Shown one piece after another: positions 49,319-59,400 of a stretch of DNA of 64,000 nt (position 1 is the stretch's first letter; every line of letters begins with the position of its first letter). The DNA comes from Firm-08 sp045541535 (GTDB lineage Bacteria; Bacillota; Clostridia; Oscillospirales; QAKW01), in the NCBI GenBank assembly GCA_045541535.1, contig JAZQJG010000098.1, positions 1 through 64,000 of the forward strand, written 5' to 3'. Position numbers and translations under genes: made by a program. Below the pieces are notes generated by a model. That model did no database searches and was not told the DNA's origin. It was given only the letters and a program-made list of their open reading frames with translations.

Positions 49319-49325
49319 TAAAGTG

Positions 49326-50297
49326 TCAGATAGAAATATCGTAACTCATTTTGTAGAGATCCATAGGAAACTCTTTTTTCATTGCAAGGGCTTCTTGAAT
49401 ATCAAAGTCGGTTACAACACCGTGTTGTAAAGCCACGACACGGTTACCAATACCCTTGACCAAGAGATTCACAGCATAATTGCCCATTTCGCTGGCCATC
49501 ACACGATCTCGCACGGTGGGAGATCCACCACGCTGTACGTGGCCCAAAATAGTGCAACGGGATACGATGCCGGTATCCTCTTCAATTCTACGAGTAAGCT
49601 CCTCAGCTCCGCCGACGCCTTCAGCCACCACAATGATGAAGTGGGACTTACCGGTTGCCCGGCTACTGCGAATCTTTTCGATAATCTTCTCATAAGGAAG
49701 CGGAATTTCGGGAACCAATACGCAGGTAGCACCTGTTGCAATGGCAGATTCCAAAGCAAGATATCCGGCTCTACGACCCATAACCTCAACCACCGAGCAA
49801 CGCTCGTGGGACTGAGAGGTATCACGAATGCGATCCACCATTTCCATAACACAGTTCAGCGCCGTGTCAAAACCGATGGTATACTCACTGGAAGCAATAT
49901 CGTTATCAATGGTACCGGGAATGCCGATACAAGGGATTCCCTTGGCTGATAATGCGGCAGCTCCTCTAAAAGAGCCGTCGCCGCCGATTACAACCAGACC
50001 GTCAATTCCATATTCTTTACATTTTTCTACGCCTTTATTCTGAACGGCATCCTGAGCAAATTCAGGAAGTCTGGCAGAATACAGCGAGGTGCCGCCTGTT
50101 TGAATAATGTTAGAAACAGAACGGAGATTCATATCAAAAATGTCTCCGCTGAGTAAGCCGGCATAACCTCTGCGGATGCCGACAACTTCAATCCCCTTTG
50201 CAAGAGCACTTCTTGCAACTGCGCGGACAGCAGCATTCATGCCGGGGGCGTCGCCACCGCTGGTCAACACGCCTATTTTTTTTACTTTGCTTGTCAT
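49326..50297 (-). CDS. pfkA: ATP-dependent 6-phosphofructokinase
   Basis: A 323-aa PfkA. Motifs are LTSGGDAPGMNAAVRA, IGGDGSFRGA (Gly after Asp points to ATP as donor), GIPGTIDNDI with the catalytic Asp, and EVMGRRAGYLAL. It commits fructose 6-phosphate to glycolysis. It has its own promoter in the 67-bp gap after dnaE, as in many Firmicutes where dnaE and pfkA are neighbours. Confidence 0.97.
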   Translation of the reverse strand: MTSKVKKIGVLTSGGDAPGMNAAVRAVARSALAKGIEVVGIRRGYAGLLSGDIFDMNLRSVSNIIQTGGTSLYSARLPEFAQDAVQNKGVEKCKEYGIDGLVVIGGDGSFRGAAALSAKGIPCIGIPGTIDNDIASSEYTIGFDTALNCVMEMVDRIRDTSQSHERCSVVEVMGRRAGYLALESAIATGATCVLVPEIPLPYEKIIEKIRSSRATGKSHFIIVVAEGVGGAEELTRRIEEDTGIVSRCTILGHVQRGGSPTVRDRVMASEMGNYAVNLLVKGIGNRVVALQHGVVTDFDIQEALAMKKEFPMDLYKMSYDISI

Positions 50298-50329
50298 TCA
50301 AATTCCCCCAAAGTAATTACATCTCATTA

Positions 50330-50358
50330 ATAATATCATATTAATTTAAAAAAATCAA
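50330..50358 (-). promoter_or_regulatory. promoter of pfkA
   Basis: Minus strand TTGATT (50353-50358), 17-bp spacer, TATTAT (50330-50335). Confidence 0.65.
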
Positions 50359-50364
50359 TACCTT

Positions 50365-53300
50365 TTATCGCACAATCACTTGGTTATTTCCCAAAATATT
50401 CCGAAGCGCCGCCAGCAATTCCGTGGAACCGTCAACACCGAAATCCTGCTTGGTGACAACCGTTTTGCCACTATCGGAAAAATGCAACACACAGCAAATA
50501 TCACCTTTATGGGAATTTATCAGGTCACGCACCGCCTGCCAAGCCTGCGAATCTTTTGACGGAATTTTTAGATAAAGCTTTTTGGCGGCATCGGCAATAC
50601 GTTTAACGTCAGCATCCACAAGCTTTTCACAGATGATTTTGACGCCTTCCTCCTCAATGGAAACCTTTCCTTCCGCAAATACGATCTGCCCATTGCGTAG
50701 CACAGCGTCCACACGATTAAAGGCCGCAGGGAAAATGATCAGTTCCACACTGCCGGATTCATCCTCCAAGGTTGCAAAACCCATTGATTTTTTGGCTTTG
50801 GTCATTTTAGTTTTACAATTATCCAAAATGCCAAAAAACTTATAGGAACGGTCCTTTTCAAACTTAAACTCAGAATTATAAAGTGAAGCGATACGAACGT
50901 ATCCTTTATTTTCATACAGCACATCATAGCCGGACAGCGGATGACCGGTCATATACAAGCCGGTCACCTCTTTTTCCATCAACAGCTTTTGCTCAGGCTC
51001 AAATTCAGGTATATTGTTAACAAAATACCGTTCAAGGCCTGCATTTTCTTCATGGAAAACACCGCTGAAAAGGTCCATCTGACCAAAGGCCCCGCGTGTC
51101 GCATCATTATGTGCGCCTTCCAAGACCTTATCGTAAACGCCTAACAAATGCTTACGGCTAAATCCGAATTCATCAAAAGCGCCGGCTTTGATTAAGCTTT
51201 CCAAGGACTTTTTGCTCATTTCCTTGCCATCCATACGTCGCACAAAATCCGGAAAACTTTCAAAGGGGCCGTTGAAGTCTCGCTCGCTGACAACAGATTC
51301 CACAAACTTTCTGCCCACGTTTTTAATGGCGGAAAGGCTGAAAATAATGCTACGATCCGATACGGTAAAGGTAGAGCAACCTTTATTGATAATCGGCGGC
51401 AAAACGGAAATACCCAGTTTTTTACACTCTTCAATATAGCCGGCCACCTTTTCCGTATTGTCCATAACACTTGTCATCATTGCCGCCATAAATTCTGCGG
51501 GATAATGACACTTTAAAAAGGCAGTCTGATAGGCCACGTAGGCGTAACAGGCAGCGTGAGACTTATTAAAGGCATACTTTGCAAAATCGGTCATTTCATC
51601 AAAAAGCTCGTTGGCCGTTTTGGCGTCGACGCCCCTACGCAAGCATCCATCAATCACAACCGTACCGCTTTCATCCGTCAATCCGTTAATGAAGATATCC
51701 CTTTCTTTTTCCATTACGTCCATCTTCTTTTTGCTCATCGCACGGCGAACAAGATCGGCGCGTCCATAGGAGTAACCAGCCAGATCTCTAACGATACGCA
51801 TTACCTGTTCTTGATATACGATACAGCCGTAGGTAACACCCAATATTTTCTCCAGACGAGGGTCTTTGTACCGGATATTTTCAGGGTGATTTTTATTTTC
51901 AATATATTTAGGGATTGAATCCATCGGGCCCGGTCGATACAGGGAAATCACAGCAATAACGTCTTCAATGCTGCGAGGTTGCATACGACGAAGCACTTGC
52001 TTAATTCCCTCGGATTCCAACTGAAATACACCCTGGGTTTGCCCGCGACATAGCAAAGCGTAAACCTTGGGATCTTCAAAATCAATTTGATCTGCACGGA
52101 AATCCGGCTGATAGCGACGGACCAAACGCTCGGTCTCGTGGATTACCGTAAGATTACGCAAACCCAGAAAATCCATTTTGAGCAGACCCAACTGTTCCAA
52201 AGTTCCCATAGGAAATTGAGTCACCACATTATTATCCGTAAGCTGAACGGGAACGTACTCGTATACAGGCTTTTGCGTAATTACAACGCCTGCGGCATGA
52301 GTTGAAGCATGACGGGGAAAACCCTCCAACTGCATTGCCATATTCACCATTTCTCTCACTTGCATATCGGTGTCATACAACTGGCGCAACGCCTTGGAAT
52401 CCCGCAGCGCATCCTTTAAGGTGATTCCCAAGCGGAACGGCACCGCCTTAGAAGCCTGATCCGTCAGAGAATACGAAATTCCCATTGCCCGCCCCACGTC
52501 TTTAATGGCAGCCTTGGCGGCCAGCGTACCGAAGGTGATGATCTGGGCAACGTTATCCGCACCGTACTTTGAAACCACGTAATCAATTACCCGGCTTCGC
52601 TGTTTGACGCAAAAATCAATATCAATATCCGGCATACTGACACGCTCCGGATTCAAAAACCGTTCAAACAACAAATCATAGCGCATAGGATCGATCTCGG
52701 TAATACGAAGACAATACGCCACGATAGAGCCTGCGGCAGAGCCTCTGCCGGGGCCTACAGGGATATCATTGGATTTCGCATAATGGATAAAATCGTGGAC
52801 GATCAAAAAATAATCCACGTATCCCATTTTTTCAATCACGCTCAGTTCATAATCCAGACGCTCTTTATACTCCGCCCAACGATCGGGATAACGCATTTTA
52901 AGCCCCTGCAATGCGAGCGCAGACAAATAAGCAAAAGGCGTTCTGTCATCCGGCATCGCAAAGGATGGCAGATGATAATGATCAAAATCAAATTCAACGT
53001 TACATTGTTCTGCAATTTTTACCGTATTCTCCAACGCCTGAGGATAATGAGCAAATAAAGCCTCCATTTCCTCACCGGATTTCAGATAAAACTCTTGGGT
53101 TTCAAAGGTCATAGCATCTGGATCACCAACAACCTTATTGGTCTGGATGCACATCAGTACTTCCTGCAGTTTTGCATCCTTCTTTTCTACGTAATGAACG
53201 TCGTTGGTGGCCACAAGAGGAATGCCGGTTTCTGTAGAAAGACGAGCAAGTCCGGATATTACCGCTGCATCTTCTTTGAGATTATGATCTTGCAATTCCA

Positions 53301-53814
53301 GATAAAAATCATCGCCGAAAATCGCCTTATATTCCAGCGCCTTTTCTTTGGCGCCCTCATAATTCTCCTGTAAAAGAAACCGTTGTACATCACCTGCCAG
53401 ACAAGCAGACAGCGCAATCAGCCCCGTTGAATGCTCCCTTAACAGTTCCATATCCACACGGGGTTTATAATACATACCCTCCACCGATGCCTTAGACACC
53501 AAGTGAATCAAATTTTGATATCCTTCATTATTTTTTGCAAGCAGCACAAGATGTCCGATTTGGCCGTCAAACTCATAGAGTTTATCAAATCTCGTTCTGG
53601 CAGCAGTGTATACTTCACATCCGATAATCGGCTTGATTCCTTGTGCCTTGGCTTCTTTATAAAAATCAATTACACCGTACATCACACCGTGATCAGTGAT
53701 CGCCAAAGCCGTTTGTCCAAGACTTTTAGCCCTTTGAAGAACGCTGCTGATTTTTGCGGCGCCGTCCAAAAGGCTGTATTCAGTGTGAACGTGCAAATGA
53801 ACAAACTCTCTCAT
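50365..53814 (-). CDS. dnaE: DNA polymerase III subunit alpha (DnaE)
   Basis: A 1149-aa DnaE. It has an N-terminal PHP domain (VHLHVHTEYSLLDGA), the polymerase palm with catalytic aspartates in MPDIDIDFC, GRGSAAGSIVAYCL, a helix-hairpin-helix region and a C-terminal OB fold. In bacteria with PolC it extends primers, mainly on the lagging strand. AAGGAAAT precedes the ATG, inside the end of whiA's downstream gap of 9 bp. Confidence 0.97.
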   Translation of the reverse strand: MREFVHLHVHTEYSLLDGAAKISSVLQRAKSLGQTALAITDHGVMYGVIDFYKEAKAQGIKPIIGCEVYTAARTRFDKLYEFDGQIGHLVLLAKNNEGYQNLIHLVSKASVEGMYYKPRVDMELLREHSTGLIALSACLAGDVQRFLLQENYEGAKEKALEYKAIFGDDFYLELQDHNLKEDAAVISGLARLSTETGIPLVATNDVHYVEKKDAKLQEVLMCIQTNKVVGDPDAMTFETQEFYLKSGEEMEALFAHYPQALENTVKIAEQCNVEFDFDHYHLPSFAMPDDRTPFAYLSALALQGLKMRYPDRWAEYKERLDYELSVIEKMGYVDYFLIVHDFIHYAKSNDIPVGPGRGSAAGSIVAYCLRITEIDPMRYDLLFERFLNPERVSMPDIDIDFCVKQRSRVIDYVVSKYGADNVAQIITFGTLAAKAAIKDVGRAMGISYSLTDQASKAVPFRLGITLKDALRDSKALRQLYDTDMQVREMVNMAMQLEGFPRHASTHAAGVVITQKPVYEYVPVQLTDNNVVTQFPMGTLEQLGLLKMDFLGLRNLTVIHETERLVRRYQPDFRADQIDFEDPKVYALLCRGQTQGVFQLESEGIKQVLRRMQPRSIEDVIAVISLYRPGPMDSIPKYIENKNHPENIRYKDPRLEKILGVTYGCIVYQEQVMRIVRDLAGYSYGRADLVRRAMSKKKMDVMEKERDIFINGLTDESGTVVIDGCLRRGVDAKTANELFDEMTDFAKYAFNKSHAACYAYVAYQTAFLKCHYPAEFMAAMMTSVMDNTEKVAGYIEECKKLGISVLPPIINKGCSTFTVSDRSIIFSLSAIKNVGRKFVESVVSERDFNGPFESFPDFVRRMDGKEMSKKSLESLIKAGAFDEFGFSRKHLLGVYDKVLEGAHNDATRGAFGQMDLFSGVFHEENAGLERYFVNNIPEFEPEQKLLMEKEVTGLYMTGHPLSGYDVLYENKGYVRIASLYNSEFKFEKDRSYKFFGILDNCKTKMTKAKKSMGFATLEDESGSVELIIFPAAFNRVDAVLRNGQIVFAEGKVSIEEEGVKIICEKLVDADVKRIADAAKKLYLKIPSKDSQAWQAVRDLINSHKGDICCVLHFSDSGKTVVTKQDFGVDGSTELLAALRNILGNNQVIVR

Positions 53815-53823
53815 TCTATTTCC

Positions 53824-54702
53824 TTATCCGTCAATTTTATTTGCAATTTCAATTATTTTAGTCAGGCGTCGGCTGAGCCCCGCCTTGCTGAACTTTCCTT
53901 CCGTCAAGCGGCAAAGTTCGGACAAAGACGCCATTTGATGATCCAGTCGCAACTGCGCAATCTCCTGCAAATCTTCCGGCAATGACACCAGTCCCATCTT
54001 TTCCTGAATTTTGCGAATGGCCAGCAATTGATGAATGGCTTTGTCCATCATTTTGTCCCGATTGTACTCAGCGCAATTATTTAATCGGTTATCATCATTT
54101 TGCAATTGTTTATAAATTTTGGCATCCACCAAAGCAAATGCCGCCTTTTTAGCGCCAAGAACGTACAAAAAACGTTCAATCACTACGCTATCTTTTAAAT
54201 ACAAAACGTACTGAGATTTACGAACAACGGATTTAAAGGCAAAGTCAGCGCGTTTTAAAAAAGATAAAATTTCTTTACTCAAATGATAATGATGACATAT
54301 CAGTTCCAAATGATATGCCGACTGGGGATTGGCAATGGAGCCGCCCACAAGAAAAGCGCCTTTTAAAAAAGCGGAGACTTCATCAGTATTTTCGGCAAAT
54401 TCTACGTCAAGATGGGGTTGAACGGCGTGAGGATCAATATGAAACTCACTGCATACTCGCTCAAATGAATCTCCAAGCAAAGTGGCAGTGTAGGAATTGC
54501 CGTTTTCATCCACCAAAAAATGCTGTTCAAACAAACCGAAGCAAAGTTCTTCCAGTAAGTTGATCACAAAAACGTTCTCCGTAGTGATCTGTAGTCGGTC
54601 GGTAATCCGATCGGCAAACATAATCATACCGTAAAACAATGCTCTTTTATTCTTTTCTTCCGCAGAACAGATTTCCTGTTTGGTATCAAAACAATAAGAC
54701 AT
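53824..54702 (-). CDS. whiA: DNA-binding protein WhiA
   Basis: A 292-aa WhiA with an N-terminal LAGLIDADG-like domain (AFLKGAFLVGGSIANPQSAYHLEL) and a C-terminal helix-turn-helix (LAQ/LRLDHQMASLSELCRL, SKAGLSRRLTKI). It influences division and sporulation in Gram-positives. It normally follows rapZ and yvcK; yvcK is missing here and rapZ is 13 bp upstream. Confidence 0.93.
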   Translation of the reverse strand: MSYCFDTKQEICSAEEKNKRALFYGMIMFADRITDRLQITTENVFVINLLEELCFGLFEQHFLVDENGNSYTATLLGDSFERVCSEFHIDPHAVQPHLDVEFAENTDEVSAFLKGAFLVGGSIANPQSAYHLELICHHYHLSKEILSFLKRADFAFKSVVRKSQYVLYLKDSVVIERFLYVLGAKKAAFALVDAKIYKQLQNDDNRLNNCAEYNRDKMMDKAIHQLLAIRKIQEKMGLVSLPEDLQEIAQLRLDHQMASLSELCRLTEGKFSKAGLSRRLTKIIEIANKIDG

Positions 54703-54715
54703 AGCTCAACTTCCT

Positions 54716-55570
54716 TTATTTTTCGGCATCCCGATGAGTTAAAGTCGTATGATACATATGGTTGGTGCAAAAACGGCTGAAATGCTCGGCAAAAGCAACC
54801 GAGCGATGTTGCCCCCCGGTACAGCCAAAGGCGATCACTACAGAACTTTTTCCCTCTTCTGCATACAGCGGAAGCAAAAAGCCGATCATATCCTCCAGCT
54901 TTGCTTTAAACTCTTGGGTAACAGACCATTGAAATACGTAGTCAAACACCTCTTTATCATAACCGCGTTTGCCCCGAAGCTCATCAATATAATAAGGGTT
55001 GGGCAGGCAACGAACGTCAAAAATCAAATCCGCATCCGTGGGAACGCCGTATTTATACCCAAAGGACAACACGGAAACATCCATGGAACTGGAACGTTCA
55101 CTGAACAACTGATGCAATCGCTTTACAAGTTCCTTACCCGAAAGATATGTAGTATCAATGACAAAATCTGCGCTATCGCGAGCCACCTGCATCTTTTCCC
55201 GTTCAATACGGATGGCATTTTCCAAAGATCCGTCTGCCTCCGCAATCAACGGATGACGACGGCGGGTTTCTTTATAACGTTTAAGCAATACTTCGTTTGA
55301 GGAATCCAAAAACAACAGATCAAAACGAACGTTATGCGCATTCAGATGTTCCAAAGCTGCCGAAAGACCGGAAAACAGTTCCGCCGAGCGGCTGTCAACC
55401 ACCAATACCATCTTGTCAATACTACAGTTTGGTGCCGTCAAAATTTCAGAAAATTTTTCAATCAGTTCAGGGGGCACGTTGTCCACACAGCTAAAGCCCA
55501 TATCCTCAAAGGAACGTAAGGCGCTGGATTTTCCGGCGCCGGACATTCCGCTGATGATTACAAATCGCAT
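54716..55570 (-). CDS. rapZ: RNase adapter RapZ / nucleotide-binding protein YvcJ
   Basis: A 284-aa protein. The P-loop IISGMSGAGKSSALR is at the N terminus, and the C-terminal half has LPNPYYIDELRGKRGYD and AFGCTGGQHRSVAFAE, the RapZ ligand site. In Firmicutes (YvcJ) it hydrolyses nucleotides and affects competence. ATG 55570 was chosen because the P-loop then starts at the usual place; GGGAG lies upstream. Confidence 0.94.
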   Translation of the reverse strand: MRFVIISGMSGAGKSSALRSFEDMGFSCVDNVPPELIEKFSEILTAPNCSIDKMVLVVDSRSAELFSGLSAALEHLNAHNVRFDLLFLDSSNEVLLKRYKETRRRHPLIAEADGSLENAIRIEREKMQVARDSADFVIDTTYLSGKELVKRLHQLFSERSSSMDVSVLSFGYKYGVPTDADLIFDVRCLPNPYYIDELRGKRGYDKEVFDYVFQWSVTQEFKAKLEDMIGFLLPLYAEEGKSSVVIAFGCTGGQHRSVAFAEHFSRFCTNHMYHTTLTHRDAEK

Positions 55571-55596
55571 AAGTTCATTTCTCCCGCATTTTGCAT

Positions 55597-56484
55597 TTAT
55601 TCTATAATTTCCACTTCGCACGCAAGAAAATAGCCGGTCTCTTCCAAAACAGTTTTCTGAACGTGCTCAATCACTTGCTTTACGTCATCGAAGGTTGCGT
55701 GGTCCACGTTTACGACAAATCCCGCATGCTTTTCGCTCACAGCGGCCCCTCCGATTCGGAATCCTTTTAATCCGCAATCCTGAATCAGTTTTCCGGCAAA
55801 AGCGCCCTCCGGCCGTTTAAAGGTGGAGCCGGCGCTGGGCAGATGCAGTGGCTGCTTATCCTTACGTCGTTGCATAAAATCGGCCATTTTATCTTTGATG
55901 GCCGTTTTATCCCCCGGTTGTAGCACAACACTCGTTTCAAGAACAATGGCGTTCTTACCGGAGAAACAACTGTGTCTGTAGGAAAAATCGTGGGCCTCAC
56001 CACAGATCGTTTCAATTTCTCCCGCCTCGTTTAAAAACGTAGTAGAGTCAACAATCATAGACATAGTGCCATCATAAGCGCCGGCATTCATATACACGGC
56101 GCCGCCAATGCTACCGGGAATACCGTGAGCAAACTCCATGCCGGTATATCCGTGGTCTGCCGCAAACAATGCGGCTTTTGCCATTTTAACACCGGCGCCA
56201 AAGGTAAAGGTCACCCCTTCAGCCTTCATCAATGTTAGGCGATCTGTTTTAATGATAGGACGCTCATGACGCTTGTCGGAAAAAAGGAGATTGGAGCCGT
56301 TGCCCATGACAAAATAGTCCAGTTGATTGTTTTTGAAGAAAGTGACCAGTTGTTGCAGCTTATCCGCCGTATCGGGATAGATCACAATGGAAGCGATTCC
56401 GCCGACCCGAAAGGTGGTCAGCTCTGACAAAGACACTTCCGTTTCATATGCAATGCCATTTTTGTCTAAAAATTCAATAAGCAT
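55597..56484 (-). CDS. murB: UDP-N-acetylenolpyruvoylglucosamine reductase
   Basis: A 295-aa FAD enzyme that completes UDP-MurNAc synthesis. Motifs are TTFRVGG near the N terminus, VMGNGSNLLFSD, GMEFAHGIPGSIGGAVYMNAGA, and near the C terminus PSAGSTFKRPEG and SEKHAGFVVN. ATG 56484 is taken; a TTG two codons earlier (56490) is closer to AGGAG and is possible. polC ends 10-16 bp upstream. Confidence 0.96.
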   Translation of the reverse strand: MLIEFLDKNGIAYETEVSLSELTTFRVGGIASIVIYPDTADKLQQLVTFFKNNQLDYFVMGNGSNLLFSDKRHERPIIKTDRLTLMKAEGVTFTFGAGVKMAKAALFAADHGYTGMEFAHGIPGSIGGAVYMNAGAYDGTMSMIVDSTTFLNEAGEIETICGEAHDFSYRHSCFSGKNAIVLETSVVLQPGDKTAIKDKMADFMQRRKDKQPLHLPSAGSTFKRPEGAFAGKLIQDCGLKGFRIGGAAVSEKHAGFVVNVDHATFDDVKQVIEHVQKTVLEETGYFLACEVEIIE

Positions 56485-56499
56485 ACGCAATTGCTCTCC

Positions 56500-59400
56500 T
56501 TAGAAGAAAGTAACCTGAGAGGATGCCGGCAGGTCACCGAACACTCCCTCTTGATTAAAGAGTTCAATAATGGTTTTAGAAACACCGGATTGGAGACGGA
56601 ATTCTTCTTGGGACATAAAACCGCCTTCATCTCTGGTTTTTGCAATGGCAAGGGCCGCATTTTCACCAACACCGGAAAATACCGAGAATGGCATTCTGAT
56701 CTTGCCGTTTTCCACAGTGAAATCAGTGGCGTGACTATGCTCAATGCTAACGGGCAAAAAGTCTACGCCTCGTTCCATTGCTTCAATAACAACCTGATAA
56801 GTCGTAGCTTTTTCCGTTTCGGTCGCTTTGGCTTGCTTGCCGAGATTTTCAATGGATTTAATCACGTTGCGCAGGTAATCTTCACCCTTGGAAACCTCCA
56901 GAGCGTCAAAACCGTCAGGACGTACACTCAAATGAGCCGCATAAAACTCCAACGGCGTATGAATCTTATACCAGCCCAAACGAATGGCACCCATAACGTA
57001 AGCGGCGGCGTGGGCCTTGGGGAACATATATTTGATCTTCATACAAGATTCAACGTACCATTCAGGACAGCCGACGCGGTACATTTCATCAATCATTTCC
57101 TGCGTCAACAATTTCTTGGCCTTACCCTTACGGACGATCTCCATAATTTTAAACGCCAGCGAGGGCTCCATTCCCTTATGAATCAGATACACCATAATAT
57201 TATCACGGGTACCGATTACCTCTGAAATCGTACAGGTTCCGTTTTCAATCAAATCAGCGGCGTTACCGATCCATACGTCGGTACCATGGGACAAACCGGA
57301 AATCTGCAACAACTCAGAAAAGTTGGTGGGTTTTGCCTGCATCAGCATGCCACGTACGAAGTTGGTACCCATCTCGGGCAGCGCTAAAGTGCCGGTTTCG
57401 CAATCAATTTGTTCCGGCGTAACGCCCAGTGCCGCAGGAGATTGAAGCAAGCTGTACACCTCCGGATCGTTCATGGGAATAGTCTCAAAGGGTATCCCGG
57501 TCAAATCATACATTTTACGAAGAAGAGTGGGCACATCGTGACCCAGAATATCAAACTTCAGGATCGTATCGTGCAAAGAATGAAAATCAAAGTGAGTCGT
57601 CAAAATATCCGAAGTCTGATCATCTGCCGGATGCTGAATGGGGCAAAAATCAAACACGTCATATTCCTTCGGCACGACAACCATACCGGCAGGATGCTGG
57701 CCGGTGGTACGTTTAGTCCCCATACAGCCATTAACGAGACGCAGGGTTTCGGCCTTATTGACCTGCTGACCCTTTTCTTCAAAGTATTTCTTAACATAAC
57801 CAAAGGCGGTTTTATCCGCCAGCGTACCGATAGTACCTGCTTTATAAACATATTTAGCGCCAAACATCGTACGAACGTATTCGTGAGCCACCGGTTGATA
57901 GACGCCGGAGAAGTTAAGGTTGATATCAGGAACTTTATCTCCCTTAAAACCAAGGAAGGTTTCAAAAGGAATGTCGTGACCGTCACAACTAAGCTGAGTG
58001 CCGCAGTTTGGACACTTTTTAGGAGGCAGGTCAAATCCGGAACCAATAGACCCGTCGTCAAACCATTCCATATATTTGCACTCAGGGCACAAATAGTGCG
58101 GCGGCAATGGGTTTACCTCCGAGATGCCGACAATATTAGCGGCAAAGGAAGAACCAACCGAACCACGGGAGCCGACGAAATAGCCGTCTTCGTTAGATTT
58201 TTTAACCAGTTTTTGCGAGATCATATACATAACCGCAAAACCGTTACCGATAATGGCATCCAGTTCCCGTTCCATACGTGTAAGAACCTTTTCGGGGATG
58301 GGATCACCGTAAATGCGCTTTGCATTACTATAAGCAATTTCGCGAAGCTCATCCTCACAGCCCTCAATAACCGGAGGATACATCCCTTCGGGAATGGGAA
58401 TGATTTCCTCACACAGATCTGCAATGGCATTGGGATTTTTAATTACGATCTCTTGCGCTTTATCAGGCGGAAGATAATCAAATTCAGCTAACATTTCCGT
58501 AGTGTTACGGAAATAGAGGGGCGGCTGTTGATCAGCATCTCCATATCCTTGCCCTGCCTGCAAAATGCGACGGAAAACTTCATCATTTTTGTTTAAGAAA
58601 TGAGCGTCACAAGTGGCACAAACCGGTTTACCAAGCTGATCACCCAAAGCAATAATCTTGCGGTTAAAATTACGAAGATCTTCAGAACTGTTTGCCAAGC
58701 CGTCACGTAGCATATACTGATTATTGCCCAAGGGTTGTACCTCTAAAAAGTCATAAAAAGAAGCAATATCGCACAACTCAGCATCGCTTTTTCCGTTCAA
58801 AACAGCCTTAAACAGCTCGCCTGCTTCGCAAGCGCTACCGATGATCAAGCCTTCCCTCAACTCTGCAATTTCACTTTTAAAAATTACGGGATGGGAATAA
58901 AAATGTTCAATGCTTCCCTTGGTGACCAACTTATAAAGGTTTTTAAGACCGATCTTATTCTTAACCAGAAGAATGATGTGATAAGGCCGGTTATGCTTAT
59001 GCACCAGTTGCATCAGCTCCGGCTCAACGATGGTGCGAATACCGTCCAGATCATCCCTACCCGTCTGATCTGTCACGTGATTCATCAAAAACTGGAAAAT
59101 ACGGGCCAAAGTTTTAGCATCATCTACAGCGCGATGATGTTCAAAGTTGGGAAGATGAATTTTCTTTGCAACCGTATCCAATTTGACAGAACGAACGCCG
59201 GGAAAAGCATACCGACAAAGAGGTACTGTGTCAATATAAGTATAATCAAAGGGGCGACCCAATTTGGCGGCACAAACCTTCATAAAACCAACGTCAAAGT
59301 TTGCATTGTGAGCAACAAGAACGCCATCCTCACCGCAAAAACGAATGAATTTTTCAAACGCCTCATCGGGTAAAGGTGCGTTAGCCACCATATTATCATT

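Noticed and set aside
57409..58491. Plus-strand reading frame of 360 codons
   Set aside because: It is antisense to the polymerase part of polC; composition and lack of start signals mark it as a shadow.
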